A stretch of 64,000 nt of DNA from assembly GCA_045644465.1 (NCBI GenBank), contig JAZRGV010000023.1:62001-126000 (forward strand). The letters run 5' to 3'. Shown here piece by piece: positions 54,483 to 63,942 of this stretch. The DNA comes from HGM04593 sp045644465. GTDB lineage: Bacteria; Bacteroidota; Bacteroidia; Bacteroidales; Bacteroidaceae. The notes below the pieces were generated by a model that saw only the letters and a program-made list of their open reading frames with translations, was not told the origin of the DNA and did no database searches. The translations under genes and the position numbers were made by a program. Each line of letters begins with the position of its first letter. Position 1 is the first letter of the stretch.

Positions 54483-57400
54483 ATGAAAAAAGGAATTCAA
54501 TATATAGCTCTGATTTTACTGTTGCTTTCATGTGGCAGAATATTACCCGACAACACGATTAACAGTCGTGTTGATTCGTTATATATCGAAATGTCTGGCA
54601 TACGTTATTCAAACATTTCATTGCTCGACTCCTTTGCAAATGAATTGCATTCCATAGCAAACGGTAATAATGAGTTGGAAATGGTTGCTACAAATGCAAA
54701 GGCATATTCTGCTATGATGAGTATGGATTACGACCGTTCTGTTGAGTTGTATCGTTTGGTGCGGAATAATTCGGAATGTGAAATAGAACGTCTCGTTGCC
54801 GATGTCGGGCTTATGATGGTTTGTTACAGAGTGTCGGCAAACAGGTTGTTTTTCGATTACAGATCAACAGCGCTGTCAAGAATAAAACGTATTGATGAAG
54901 AGTATGATTATCTTTCTGTAAATGACAGAGAACGTTTTAACAGAGCAAAGGTTGAATTTGGAATAGTTTCTGTATGCTATTTTTCCAACCTTGCCATGCA
55001 AGACGAAAGCAGTAAGGTACTTGAATATCTTGAGAATGATATAGAATATATCGAAGATATTCCATTGCGTCTTTATGCCCGTATGCTTATTTGCAAGGAT
55101 ATGCCCGATGCAAAAAAACGTCTTTCACAATTGGCCATAGGAGTTGATATTGCAGAGAAAAGAGATATAACTTGGTTAGAGGCTAATTACAAGCTTCTGC
55201 TTGCAATATCGTTGCGTAACAATTATATGTTGCAGCTATTTACCGAATCAAATCCCGACAAAGTGGTTTCATTCTTGCCACCAGGAATGGCGAATGAAGA
55301 ATTGCCATATATCCTTGCACAAGAGGCAGCTAAAGCTTTCGAACGTTATGGTGATGAATACATGATGATTGAAGCAATGGCGGTACAAGCATCGTGCAAC
55401 ACTAGACTTGAACGTTATAACGAAGCATTGGCTCAATTGTCGTGTGCATATGATAAAATAACAAACTATTATCAAAAGATATATCCTGATAATGCTTTTG
55501 CGAATATCGATTCTTTGTTTTATAGTATTGATGAGTCGGAATCTTTTGTAACAGATATTGATGCTGGTGTGTATCACATTCCGGAGTGTCTTTTGAGTGT
55601 TTGTCGAGAGTCGAGTTGTGCATATGCAGGATTGGACAATAAAGAAATGTCCGATATGAATCGTGAAATCTATTTGGAGTTGTTGCGCACGACAAGGCTG
55701 AACAAACATATGGAGAGTCGTATCTCAAGAATGGAAGATAAAGTCGCCGGCTTGAAAGTAACAGCAGCTGTGCTCTTGCTTCTGTTAGTCATATTCTCGT
55801 TTTTCTTGTTCTTTGTGCACCGTAGAAGGATTGTCAGAGACAAGTCGTTTTCTATGCAACGCAAAAAATTGCTTAAGGTATGCCGGCTTATGCTCTCATC
55901 TTTGCCTCACAATATAGAGAATAAAAGGCAACTTCTTGATGCAATATCGACTTTGCTTAATGAACACATGTGTGATTTCTCCGGCAAGACACATTTTAGG
56001 ATTTCGGAAGCTGTGGGTGAAGGAGAGTTCGACATTACGAATAGCTTTGATATTCCTTATACAACTCCTGATGATGACGATAAGTTATTTGTCGTCTCGG
56101 AAAGAACTCTTGATGCAGACAAGATAAGTTTGCTGGCAATGCTCTTGCCATATATTGCCGTTGCAGTAGAGGAAGGACTGCGTCTCTCCGATATAAGTTA
56201 TGAACGCGAGAAAGTAGAGGAATTGAAATGTGCTTCAGCAATATATCTTGCAGAACACAAACGCGAAAATATATTGAAGCGGGTTTCGGTTTCTATAGTG
56301 TCGAATATGCGTACATTTATGGACCGTATATCAATTGAGTTGAAGAATCTTGCAAAGGGAATATCTACTGAAGATTCAAAACGCAAACTGCAATATATTT
56401 CAGAACTTGCTGAAAAACTCGGCGACTTAAACCTGATACTTGAACGTTGGATAAAGACCAAACAGGGTGAAGTGAGCTTGAGAATAGAGAATTTTGCTAT
56501 ATCGGACTTGTTTGCTATAATTGGCAAGAACCGTAACTTGTTTGATGCACGTGGAATTACTCTGAATGTTAAGCCTACTTCAACTGTTGCAAAGGCAGAC
56601 AAAGCCTTAACCCTTTTCATGATAAAGACATTGGTTGATAATGCTGCAAAATTCACCCCCACGGGCGGTTGTGTGGAACTTGAATGTGTTGAGGGTGATA
56701 GATACGTCGAAATCTCTATTGCCGATACTGGTATAGGAATGTCAGAGAACGATATAAAAAGTATATTGAATGCAAAAGTATATGATGCATCAAAGATTGG
56801 CGAGGATAACGAACTGCTTAACCCCAAAAGTAAGGGTAGTGGTTTTGGCCTAATGAACTGCAAAGGAATAATAGAAAAGTACAAGAAAAACGATTCTGTT
56901 TTTTCTGTATGCCAATTCAATATATCAAGTACAAAAGGAAAGGGAAGCCATTTTTCGTTCCGCTTGCCAAAAGGGGTGTTGCGTTTTCTGTTGGTTTTGC
57001 TCTCGTTGTTACCAACTCAAATATATGCCAATGAGAATATCTTTGACCAAGTAAACGAGTATGCCGATTCTGTGTTTATGTGCAATGTCAATGGTGAGCA
57101 TGCCAAAGCATTTGGCGTAGCGCAAGAGGCTTTGCAATTGCTGAACTCATATTATATAGCTAAAGTAGGTGGAAATGATACGCTAACGCTTTATTCGGGT
57201 GATGCTGCAGAACTTGCGTGGTGGCGAGAATCTCTCTTCCCCGATTCTTTAAAAGAGGAGATTTACTATAATATTCTTGACATACGAAATGAGGTGGCTG
57301 TTGCTTCGTTAGCCGTTGACAAATGGGATTCTTATAGTTACAATAACAATATCTATGCCACATTATACAGACTTGTGCATGAAGATAGATATATTACCGA

Positions 57401-58727
57401 TTATTATACAACCATACAGCAAGTTGTTACGCATTATGAAGTGGTAATTGCTTTTGCTTGTTTGCTGATATTGCTTTTGCTTGTATATTATCTGATAACC
57501 TTTGTTCGTCATAATGTGATAGAGAAGACTAATGAACGTCTTGTTCTTGAAATGAACAAACGTTTATTGGATGTTACTACAAGAAACGGACGACGTACAG
57601 TCCATGAGTTAGCACAGGATATTGTTGACGAACTATACGATTGTTTGGGTGAAACAATGCGTATGAAGCACATTTCTATTATGCTTGTTACTGGTGACGA
57701 AAATGTTTCGGTAACAGCTGCATCCTCTGTTGCAGCAACGGCATACAGCACTGTGAATATATATATGCAACGTGTGCTTGAAAGAGGAGAAACTGTTGTG
57801 TCACAAACCATGCGTGTTATACCGTTGTTTGCTATGAATGGCGGTGAACGTGTATCTGTGGGGGTGTTGGCTGTAATTACTGAACGTCCGTTGAGCGAGA
57901 ATGAAGTAATCAGCCTTGAACTTGTTTCAAACTATTTGGCATCAGTCGCTTATCACTCGGCAGTGAGGGTGGTTAGTGGTTATATGGCACTTGAAGAACT
58001 GGAAGAGGAAGCTGAACGAATGCAATACGAAGAGAATCGTCTTCATGTGAAGAATATGGTGATGGATAATTGCCTTTCAATCATTAAACATGAAACGGTT
58101 TATTATCCAAGCCGTATAAGAGAACTTGTTGGGCATGCTTTAGAGTCGGTTAGTGAAAATAAAGCTATAATAGGTGATATGAAGGAACTTATGGACTATT
58201 ATAGTTCGGTTTTCGGCATATTGAGCAATTGTGCTCTTCGCGAACTTGATGGAACAAGTTTTAAGTTGACTCGTCTTCCGCTCTCGGCACATTTTGAAAG
58301 GGCTATTGGTAATGCAGAACGTCTTGCCCGTAAGGCCGGAATTGATATATCTGTTGAATACGAAGAGACAGGTATTACTGCTTATGCCGATTCCGACCTT
58401 GTTGATTTTCTTTTTGAACAATTGTTTGTTGCTGCATTAAGAATAAAAAAAGATGGAAAAATAGCATTACGTGCCATTGATAACGGAGAGTTTGTTGCTG
58501 TGGAAATTGCAGATAGTCGTTACGAAATTACAAATGACGTGATAACGGAACTATTTATGCCAACTCGACGTAATATTGCAAATTCGGGCGGTATTGATGC
58601 AATGGAATATCTTGTTGCAAAAGAGATTATAAGATTACACGAGGATTATACAGGAAAACATGGTGGACGAATGGAAGCACGTTCCGACGTGTCGGGAACA
58701 GTGATACTTTTTACGTTGCCAAAATAG
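54483..58727 (+). CDS. Double sensor kinase-like protein (DUF5112/DUF5113 type)
   Basis: 1414 residues, one of the largest genes here. It opens with a lipoprotein-like signal (LLLLSCGRI), a TPR-like periplasmic region (20-415), a helix at 424-444, and a first kinase module with candidate His592 (LAEHKREN) and a full ATPase core: N box LVDNAAKF (near 716), DTGIGM (near 748), GSGFGL (near 786). A second signal-like helix at 832-850 ends in IYANE, followed by a short periplasmic loop and a helix at 984-1006. A second kinase module follows with an H-box IKHET (His1203) and an ATPase-like domain whose N and G boxes are lost (LFEQLF, ADSRYEI). The layout resembles two fused proteins. The partner regulator is encoded next. 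Confidence 0.8.
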   Translation: MKKGIQYIALILLLLSCGRILPDNTINSRVDSLYIEMSGIRYSNISLLDSFANELHSIANGNNELEMVATNAKAYSAMMSMDYDRSVELYRLVRNNSECEIERLVADVGLMMVCYRVSANRLFFDYRSTALSRIKRIDEEYDYLSVNDRERFNRAKVEFGIVSVCYFSNLAMQDESSKVLEYLENDIEYIEDIPLRLYARMLICKDMPDAKKRLSQLAIGVDIAEKRDITWLEANYKLLLAISLRNNYMLQLFTESNPDKVVSFLPPGMANEELPYILAQEAAKAFERYGDEYMMIEAMAVQASCNTRLERYNEALAQLSCAYDKITNYYQKIYPDNAFANIDSLFYSIDESESFVTDIDAGVYHIPECLLSVCRESSCAYAGLDNKEMSDMNREIYLELLRTTRLNKHMESRISRMEDKVAGLKVTAAVLLLLLVIFSFFLFFVHRRRIVRDKSFSMQRKKLLKVCRLMLSSLPHNIENKRQLLDAISTLLNEHMCDFSGKTHFRISEAVGEGEFDITNSFDIPYTTPDDDDKLFVVSERTLDADKISLLAMLLPYIAVAVEEGLRLSDISYEREKVEELKCASAIYLAEHKRENILKRVSVSIVSNMRTFMDRISIELKNLAKGISTEDSKRKLQYISELAEKLGDLNLILERWIKTKQGEVSLRIENFAISDLFAIIGKNRNLFDARGITLNVKPTSTVAKADKALTLFMIKTLVDNAAKFTPTGGCVELECVEGDRYVEISIADTGIGMSENDIKSILNAKVYDASKIGEDNELLNPKSKGSGFGLMNCKGIIEKYKKNDSVFSVCQFNISSTKGKGSHFSFRLPKGVLRFLLVLLSLLPTQIYANENIFDQVNEYADSVFMCNVNGEHAKAFGVAQEALQLLNSYYIAKVGGNDTLTLYSGDAAELAWWRESLFPDSLKEEIYYNILDIRNEVAVASLAVDKWDSYSYNNNIYATLYRLVHEDRYITDYYTTIQQVVTHYEVVIAFACLLILLLLVYYLITFVRHNVIEKTNERLVLEMNKRLLDVTTRNGRRTVHELAQDIVDELYDCLGETMRMKHISIMLVTGDENVSVTAASSVAATAYSTVNIYMQRVLERGETVVSQTMRVIPLFAMNGGERVSVGVLAVITERPLSENEVISLELVSNYLASVAYHSAVRVVSGYMALEELEEEAERMQYEENRLHVKNMVMDNCLSIIKHETVYYPSRIRELVGHALESVSENKAIIGDMKELMDYYSSVFGILSNCALRELDGTSFKLTRLPLSAHFERAIGNAERLARKAGIDISVEYEETGITAYADSDLVDFLFEQLFVAALRIKKDGKIALRAIDNGEFVAVEIADSRYEITNDVITELFMPTRRNIANSGGIDAMEYLVAKEIIRLHEDYTGKHGGRMEARSDVSGTVILFTLPK

Positions 58728-58736
58728 AAATACAAT

Positions 58737-59459
58737 ATGGAGAAAAGGTTTACAGTTATAATAGTAGAGGATGCCAGGCTTGAATTAAAAGGAACTGAAG
58801 AGATTTTTCGTACAGAAATACCTGAAGCCGAGATAATTGGTGTAGCATCTAACGAAAAGGAACTTGATGTTCTGCTGGGCAAAAATATCCCCGACTTGTT
58901 GTTGCTCGACTTGGGTTTAGGTGGTTCTACAACCGTTGGAGTCAATATTTGCCGAAGAGTGAAAACCACTTTGCCCGAAATGAAGGTGTTGGTTTTTACC
59001 GGTGAGTTATTGAATGAGAAGCTATGGGTGGATGTCCTTGATGCAGGTGCTGACGGTATAACACTTAAAACCGGCGAATTGCTTACTAAACATGAGATAT
59101 ACAGCGTTATGGCCAACAAGAAAAATGTCTTTAATCAGCCAATACTCGAAAAGATTGTCGATAGATTTCGTGAAACAGTAATGCGTGATGCTACACAGAA
59201 AAAATCGGTTGTAGAATATGAAATAGACCGATACGATGAATGTTTCTTGCGCCATCTTGCTCTTGGATATACAAAAGAGATGATAGCATCGCTAAAGACA
59301 ATGCCATTTGGAGTGAAGTCTTTGGAGAAACGTCAGTCCGATCTTATATCTCGCCTATTTCCCGAGAATGAACAACGTGGAATAAATGTAACCCGTCTTG
59401 TGGTACGTGCCATTGAATTACATATTATAGATGTTGAAAATCTGGAGGCCGATGAATAA
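58737..59459 (+). CDS. Response regulator with DNA-binding-like C-terminus
   Basis: 240 residues. The receiver domain has the acidic pair Glu11/Asp12, phospho-acceptor Asp58 (LLLLDLGLGG), Thr88 and Lys111, so it should be phosphorylatable. The C-terminal part (about 165-240, LRHLALGYTKEMIASLKTMPFGVKSLEKRQSDLISRLF) looks like a LuxR/GerE-type helix-turn-helix in a DUF5932-like arrangement. It follows the kinase gene by nine bases and is its likely partner. The membrane protein gene overlaps its 3' end. Confidence 0.85.
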   Translation: MEKRFTVIIVEDARLELKGTEEIFRTEIPEAEIIGVASNEKELDVLLGKNIPDLLLLDLGLGGSTTVGVNICRRVKTTLPEMKVLVFTGELLNEKLWVDVLDAGADGITLKTGELLTKHEIYSVMANKKNVFNQPILEKIVDRFRETVMRDATQKKSVVEYEIDRYDECFLRHLALGYTKEMIASLKTMPFGVKSLEKRQSDLISRLFPENEQRGINVTRLVVRAIELHIIDVENLEADE

Positions 59460-60186
59460 AAGAGAATATTACTATCCTGTTATAGGATATGTACTGCTGC
59501 TTGTTGTAGTGTGGCTTCTGTCGTGGCTTGTAGATATTACAGCAACTTTTTTAGATACCGACTTTGGCATATGCTCATTGGTTAGTAGCGAAGGTGTGCG
59601 TTGGGTTATGCGTAGTGGCATAGCTGCGCTTAATAATATCGCATGGGGAACGGTAATGTTGACTCTTGCAGCATATGGACTATTGCAAGGAGCGGGTATA
59701 ACACGTGTTCTGAAGCATATCTCTCAAAGAGTGCGGTTGACAAAGATGGAAACGCGCTCAATATTCATTGCACTCTTTGCTCTATTGTTGTATTCTTTAG
59801 TTTTGTATGTGCTAACTCTGTCGCGATGGAATGTGTTGCTTGGTATTACGGGTACGTTTGAAAATTCTCCGTTTGTAAGCGGCTTGCCCATACTAATCTT
59901 CTTCGGTGTGCTTATATTGGCTCTTGTTTATGGTTTTATGTATGGAAATTACCGCTCGGCAATAGATGTCGTAACTTCTATGGGAAATACATTTACAAGG
60001 TTTGTCCCGGCATTGATTGCTTTGATTCCGGCATCGGCAACAATGGCTTCTGTTTTATATACAGGGGTGTTTGAACTTATGAATTTGTCGGACAAAGAGA
60101 TTTGGGTAATGGAATTTGTGTTCTATTCCATTCCGTTTATGCATATAATTTTTGGAAATAAGAATTCAGACATTGAAAATCTTTGA
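59452..60186 (+). CDS. Short AbgT-like membrane protein
   Basis: 244 residues from ATG 59452, overlapping the regulator gene by eight bases. About six helices are present. It resembles the small AbgT-related proteins of Bacteroidales (LSAEGVRW-type segment, GYRSAIDV-like NYRSAIDVVTSM) but is half the length of a full p-aminobenzoyl-glutamate transporter. The 3' end overlaps the convergent yggS gene by 21 bases. Transport function is doubtful at this size. Confidence 0.68.
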   Translation: MNKREYYYPVIGYVLLLVVVWLLSWLVDITATFLDTDFGICSLVSSEGVRWVMRSGIAALNNIAWGTVMLTLAAYGLLQGAGITRVLKHISQRVRLTKMETRSIFIALFALLLYSLVLYVLTLSRWNVLLGITGTFENSPFVSGLPILIFFGVLILALVYGFMYGNYRSAIDVVTSMGNTFTRFVPALIALIPASATMASVLYTGVFELMNLSDKEIWVMEFVFYSIPFMHIIFGNKNSDIENL

Positions 60187-60837
60187 GCCAACTCTAATGT
60201 GTGTGCTGCCATATTTTATGGCAATAGGGTAGTCGTCGCTCATTCCGGCTGAAAGAATATTGAAATTCTCGTTCCCGGCAAAGAATTTCTCTTTTATTCT
60301 GTTAAATAGCTTATGTACATTCTCAAATTCCAAGGCAATCTGTGCTTCATCTTCGGTGTTGCTTGCCATGCACATGATGCCACGTATCTCTATATATTCA
60401 AGAGTACTCCATTCTTCGTTTGAAAGCATCTCGATACATTCTTCGGGAGTAAATCCGAACTTTGTCTCTTCCTGTGCAATGTGTATCTGCAGTAGGCATC
60501 CAATTTTGCGCTGGTGCTTTGCTCCGTGACGGTTAACCTCTTGCAGTAGTTTGTAGCTGTCTATGCTGTGAATAAGGTATATGAATGGTGCAATATACTT
60601 TATTTTATTGCTTTGAAGATGACCAATGAAATGCCATTTGATATCATCGGGCAAACATTCGTGTTTTTTAACAAGGTCTTGTGCCTTGCTTTCACCGAAC
60701 TCCTTTTGTCCGGCTTCGTATGCCTGTATTATGGCTTCGACAGGGTGGTATTTTGATACAGCAATAAGCGTTACCCCGCATGGCAGGGTATCGCTTATCT
60801 CTTTTATCTGTTCTGCTATTTTGTTATCAGCCTTCAT
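60166..60837 (-). CDS. yggS: PLP homeostasis protein, YggS/PROSC family
   Basis: 223 residues. PLP-binding motif TLIAVSKYHP with the Schiff-base lysine, and FGESKAQDL, KWHFIGHLQSNK, IHSIDS, and the C-terminal LSAGMSDDYPIAIKYGSTHIRVGSKIF. The family keeps free pyridoxal phosphate balanced and has no known enzymatic activity. It overlaps the DUF4494 gene by 11 bases and ends in convergent overlap with the AbgT-like gene. Confidence 0.94.
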   Translation of the reverse strand: MKADNKIAEQIKEISDTLPCGVTLIAVSKYHPVEAIIQAYEAGQKEFGESKAQDLVKKHECLPDDIKWHFIGHLQSNKIKYIAPFIYLIHSIDSYKLLQEVNRHGAKHQRKIGCLLQIHIAQEETKFGFTPEECIEMLSNEEWSTLEYIEIRGIMCMASNTEDEAQIALEFENVHKLFNRIKEKFFAGNENFNILSAGMSDDYPIAIKYGSTHIRVGSKIFNV

Positions 60838-61264
60838 AGTGGAAAATGTCCACGATTGCGCTTTCGTTTACCGAAACAAGGTCGTAGTCCATAATAGAAT
60901 CTTCCATATGCTTTGTAAGGTTCTTTACGGCACTTGTAACATCTTCGGCTTTTACAAGGATTACAACCGACGACTTCTTCTCCTTTGCAGAAACTTCGTC
61001 AATTGTTACCATTGAAATCTTGCACTTGAACCATTTGTCGGCAGTTTCACTGTTGCTGTCAACCAATTCGTTGTATTTGGTGCGTTCCATCTTGTTTATG
61101 TTGAACTCACCAGTAACCTGTGGCTGTAATTCCTGAGTCAGATGTTTTTCTATCTCAGTAAATGTAAATCCCTGTACAAGATAAACTTCATTGACCTTTG
61201 TGTTAAGACCTTTCTCTCCTGCACGCTCGTATGTAACCTTGCATTCGAACCAACTTTGTACCAT
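60827..61264 (-). CDS. DUF4494 protein
   Basis: 145 residues matching the DUF4494 family: WFECKVTYER at the start, VNEVYLVQGFTFTEIE, then WFKCKISMVTIDEVSAKEKK and VNESAIVDIFHYE. The family is common in Bacteroidales, is often beside yggS and has no assigned function. It carries no signal peptide. A well-formed promoter lies 57 bases upstream. Confidence 0.88.
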   Translation of the reverse strand: MVQSWFECKVTYERAGEKGLNTKVNEVYLVQGFTFTEIEKHLTQELQPQVTGEFNINKMERTKYNELVDSNSETADKWFKCKISMVTIDEVSAKEKKSSVVILVKAEDVTSAVKNLTKHMEDSIMDYDLVSVNESAIVDIFHYEG

Positions 61265-61320
61265 ATGAATATTCTGTTTTTACAATTAATAAAATATTGT
61301 TGCGCTTTTATGCGCGACTA

Positions 61321-61351
61321 CAAAGTTAGTAAATGAAAGGGGATTATGCAA
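61321..61351 (-). promoter_or_regulatory. Promoter of the DUF4494-yggS pair
   Basis: On the minus strand, TTG (61351-61349), a 20-base spacer, TAACTTTG (61328-61321), an exact -7 match. The -33 box lies within the 3' end of the preceding small gene. Confidence 0.65.
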
Positions 61352-61643
61352 AATATTTTTGTCGGTCATTGTTCCTTTTCAACACCTCGTCGAGTTGCCT
61401 GTAATATTCGTCTTCGTTGTCGAATTCATATTCTTCTTTTCTGTTCCAGTCTTTTCGATTTGTATTATATGTTGTTTTGCACTCATTGTATGTAAGTGAG
61501 GAGTTTTTGCTCTCTTCTCTTGAAATATCGTTTGAGAGATTGTCATAGAATCCCAGCAAAGCGAGCTCTTCAATTGGTGTCATTGCAATGCCTTTTTCAT
61601 GACTTTTTGCTTCAATGAGCTCTTTTTCTTCTTTTGTAATCAT
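61344..61643 (-). CDS. Small hypothetical protein
   Basis: 99 residues, highly charged and rich in Glu, Asn, Arg and Lys, without signal peptide or cysteines of note. It begins MITKEEKELIEAKSHEKGIAM. It lies 11 bases downstream of the malic enzyme gene and may be co-transcribed with it. I do not recognise the family. Codon use looks like its neighbours, so it is probably a real gene. Confidence 0.6.
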   Translation of the reverse strand: MITKEEKELIEAKSHEKGIAMTPIEELALLGFYDNLSNDISREESKNSSLTYNECKTTYNTNRKDWNRKEEYEFDNEDEYYRQLDEVLKRNNDRQKYFA

Positions 61644-61654
61644 TGCTATATGTT

Positions 61655-63010
61655 TTAAATTTGATGTTCTCTAGTGCTTTTGTTGGTATGTAATCTGCCA
61701 TTGTTTCTGCGGCGCAATAGCTCTTTTGTGAAATAATTCTCATTTTCTATGCGTTGCATAAGAGTGTCGGCATATTCCTTAAATGAGGCTATCTTGCGTC
61801 TGGCTACTCCGCTTTCCATGGCAGCTTTTGCTACTGCTACCGATACTTTGGTAATCAGCCTGTTGTCGCCTGGGGTGGGGAGCAGATATTCGCGTCCGAA
61901 CACAAGTGGCCTGTTATAACGCTTTTCAATCTCTTTTGGAGTCTCTTCTCTTGCTATACTTGCAATGGCGTGCGCCGCGGCAAGTTTCATATGCTCGTTT
62001 ATCGTTGTCGAAAGAGTATCAAGTGCGCCACGAAACAGATATGGAAAGGCAAGTACGTTGTTTATTTGGTTTGGGATATCGCTGCGTCCGGTGGCTATGA
62101 TGGCATCGGGGCGTATGGCTTTTGCTTGTGAATAATCAATTTCCGGAACAGGGTTTGCCAAAGCAAATATTATAGGGTTGTTGTTCATGGATATTACAGC
62201 TTTTTCATTCAGGATATTTCCTTTAGAAAGACCTATAAAAACATCTGTTCCTTTTATAGCATCGTCAAGTGTTTCTACATTTCGTTCTGTAATGAATTCT
62301 TTCTTGTACTTGTCAAGATCGTTGCGTCTGTCTGTTATTGCACCTTTGCTGTCAACCATTGTCAGATTTTCTTTGCGAATTCCGAGTGATAGAAGCATTC
62401 TGGCAGTAGATATGCCTGCAGAGCCTGCACCGCAGATGGTAATCTTTGTGTATTCTATTTTTCTGTTCGTTATTTCACATGCGTTGATAAGAGCCGCAGC
62501 AACAGTTACAGCTGTTCCGTGCTGGTCATCGTGAAGGACAGGAATATCGAGCAAAGAGCGTAGTTTTTCCTCAATATAAAAACATTCAGGTGCTTTTATG
62601 TCCTCAAGATTTATACCGCCGAAGGTGGGCGACAATGCTTGTACGGTGTTGATAAAACGCTCAGGCTCTTCATCACTCACTTCTATGTCAAAAGCATCTA
62701 TGTCGGCATATAGTTTGAACAGCATTGCTTTACCTTCCATTATTGGTTTTGCTGCTGTAGCGCCTATGTTGCCCAATCCCAATACGGAACTTCCGTTTGA
62801 TATCACTGCTATAAGATTACCTTTGTTGGTATAGCGATAGGCTTTCCATCGTTCTTTGTCAATCTCCATTGCCGGAGCTGCAACGCCAGGCGAATAGGCA
62901 AGAGATAAATCGTTCGGAGTATCAACATGTTTGCTTGGTTGGACTTCGATCTTTCCGGCCTTGCCCTCGGAATGGTATTTTAGGGCTTTTTTTATTAATT
63001 CTTTGTCCAT
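61655..63010 (-). CDS. Malic enzyme, short form without phosphotransacetylase domain
   Basis: 451 residues. The N-terminal malic domain has SLAYSPGVAAPAMEI, NKGNLIAVISNGSSVLGLGNIG, and the metal/substrate region PVLHDDQHGTAVTVAAALINA; the NAD(P)-binding domain has ICGAGSAGISTARMLL. It oxidatively decarboxylates malate to pyruvate, probably with NADP. The Bacteroidales relative is usually a 760-residue fusion with a phosphotransacetylase-like domain, which is missing here. The tail after about residue 425 (RRRNNGRLHTNKSTREHQI) is not conserved. No remnant of the missing domain is seen downstream. Cofactor preference is inferred. Confidence 0.88.
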   Translation of the reverse strand: MDKELIKKALKYHSEGKAGKIEVQPSKHVDTPNDLSLAYSPGVAAPAMEIDKERWKAYRYTNKGNLIAVISNGSSVLGLGNIGATAAKPIMEGKAMLFKLYADIDAFDIEVSDEEPERFINTVQALSPTFGGINLEDIKAPECFYIEEKLRSLLDIPVLHDDQHGTAVTVAAALINACEITNRKIEYTKITICGAGSAGISTARMLLSLGIRKENLTMVDSKGAITDRRNDLDKYKKEFITERNVETLDDAIKGTDVFIGLSKGNILNEKAVISMNNNPIIFALANPVPEIDYSQAKAIRPDAIIATGRSDIPNQINNVLAFPYLFRGALDTLSTTINEHMKLAAAHAIASIAREETPKEIEKRYNRPLVFGREYLLPTPGDNRLITKVSVAVAKAAMESGVARRKIASFKEYADTLMQRIENENYFTKELLRRRNNGRLHTNKSTREHQI

Positions 63011-63272
63011 AACTTTTTTATATAGAACATTCGGGGTTGCTAAATTGATTGTTAGTTACAAAATATTATTTCATTTTAACAATATACTCTTTTTGATATA
63101 AGCTATGATGGCTGTTTTTATAAACAGAATATTTTTTACAAATAGTTAAAACTTTCAATTTTTAGTGATGATTTTTGAATAAATTGTTTTAATTTTGTAA
63201 ATTATAATAAAATGTGCCAAATGAGGACTTAAATGCTTCGAATTTGGAAAATGAAAATGTTGGCAACAGATA

Positions 63273-63280
63273 TATTTTTG
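63273..63280 (+). promoter_or_regulatory. -7-like box upstream of the V-ATPase operon
   Basis: TATTTTTG, followed by CA, an exact TAnnTTTG match 68 bases before the start codon. No spaced TTG was found. The rest of the divergent gap 63011-63348 is AT-rich and shows no gene or clear structure. Confidence 0.4.
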
Positions 63281-63348
63281 CAATAAATATTTTGCATAAT
63301 ATAGTATTGCGCTGTTGAATTGAAATATTTAAATATCATAACATAATT

Positions 63349-63939
63349 ATGGAAAATAAAATTCAGGAATTGACCGAGAAGATCTATGCCGAAGGTGTAG
63401 AGAAAGGTAAGGTAGAGGCAGAACGTCTTGTTGACGAAGCAAAAGCTAAGGCTGCAAATATTGTGAAGAAGGCTCAGGAACAGGCCGATGCTATAATTGT
63501 AGCAGCACAAAAGAAAGCTGCAGAACTTGATGCCAATACACGCTCCGAAATTAAATTGTATGGAGCTCAGGCTGTTGGTGCACTAAAATCGGAGGCAACT
63601 GATATAATCACCGATTCTGTTGTAAAAGCTGCTGTAAAAGAGGCTCTTGCCGGAGATACACTCAAAGCTCTTCTTGTTAAGATTGCCGAGCGTTGGAGCG
63701 CAAACGAACAGATAGTTGTTTCTACTGCCGAAGCTGATGAACTAAAAGCCTATTTTGCAAAGAATGCAAAGGCTCTTCTTGACAAAGGCGTTGAAATAAA
63801 GCAGGTAAATGGTATTAAGACATCATTTTCAATTGCACCTGCCGACGGCTCGTATAAAGTTAATTTTGGTGAGGGCGAATTTGAAGCTTTCTTCAAAGCA
63901 TTCTTGCGTCCTCAGATGGTAGAACTGTTATTTTCTTAA
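63349..63939 (+). CDS. atpE: V-type ATP synthase subunit E
   Basis: 196 residues. The long N-terminal coiled coil (VEKGKVEAERLVDEAKAKAANIVKKAQEQAD) and compact C-terminal domain fit subunit E, part of the peripheral stalk of V/A-type ATPases. In Bacteroidales this gene heads the operon encoding a rotary ATPase driven by or pumping protons or sodium. The following gene, DUF2764, is the usual neighbour. The ion specificity cannot be told here. Confidence 0.9.
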   Translation: MENKIQELTEKIYAEGVEKGKVEAERLVDEAKAKAANIVKKAQEQADAIIVAAQKKAAELDANTRSEIKLYGAQAVGALKSEATDIITDSVVKAAVKEALAGDTLKALLVKIAERWSANEQIVVSTAEADELKAYFAKNAKALLDKGVEIKQVNGIKTSFSIAPADGSYKVNFGEGEFEAFFKAFLRPQMVELLFS

Positions 63940-63942
63940 TCA

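Noticed and set aside
59452..60186. Full AbgT transporter
   Set aside because: Only about half the normal length and helices; described as AbgT-like without transport claimed.
61655..63010. Frameshifted malic enzyme pseudogene
   Set aside because: No remnant of a phosphotransacetylase domain in any frame downstream and the catalytic domains are intact; treated as a short form.
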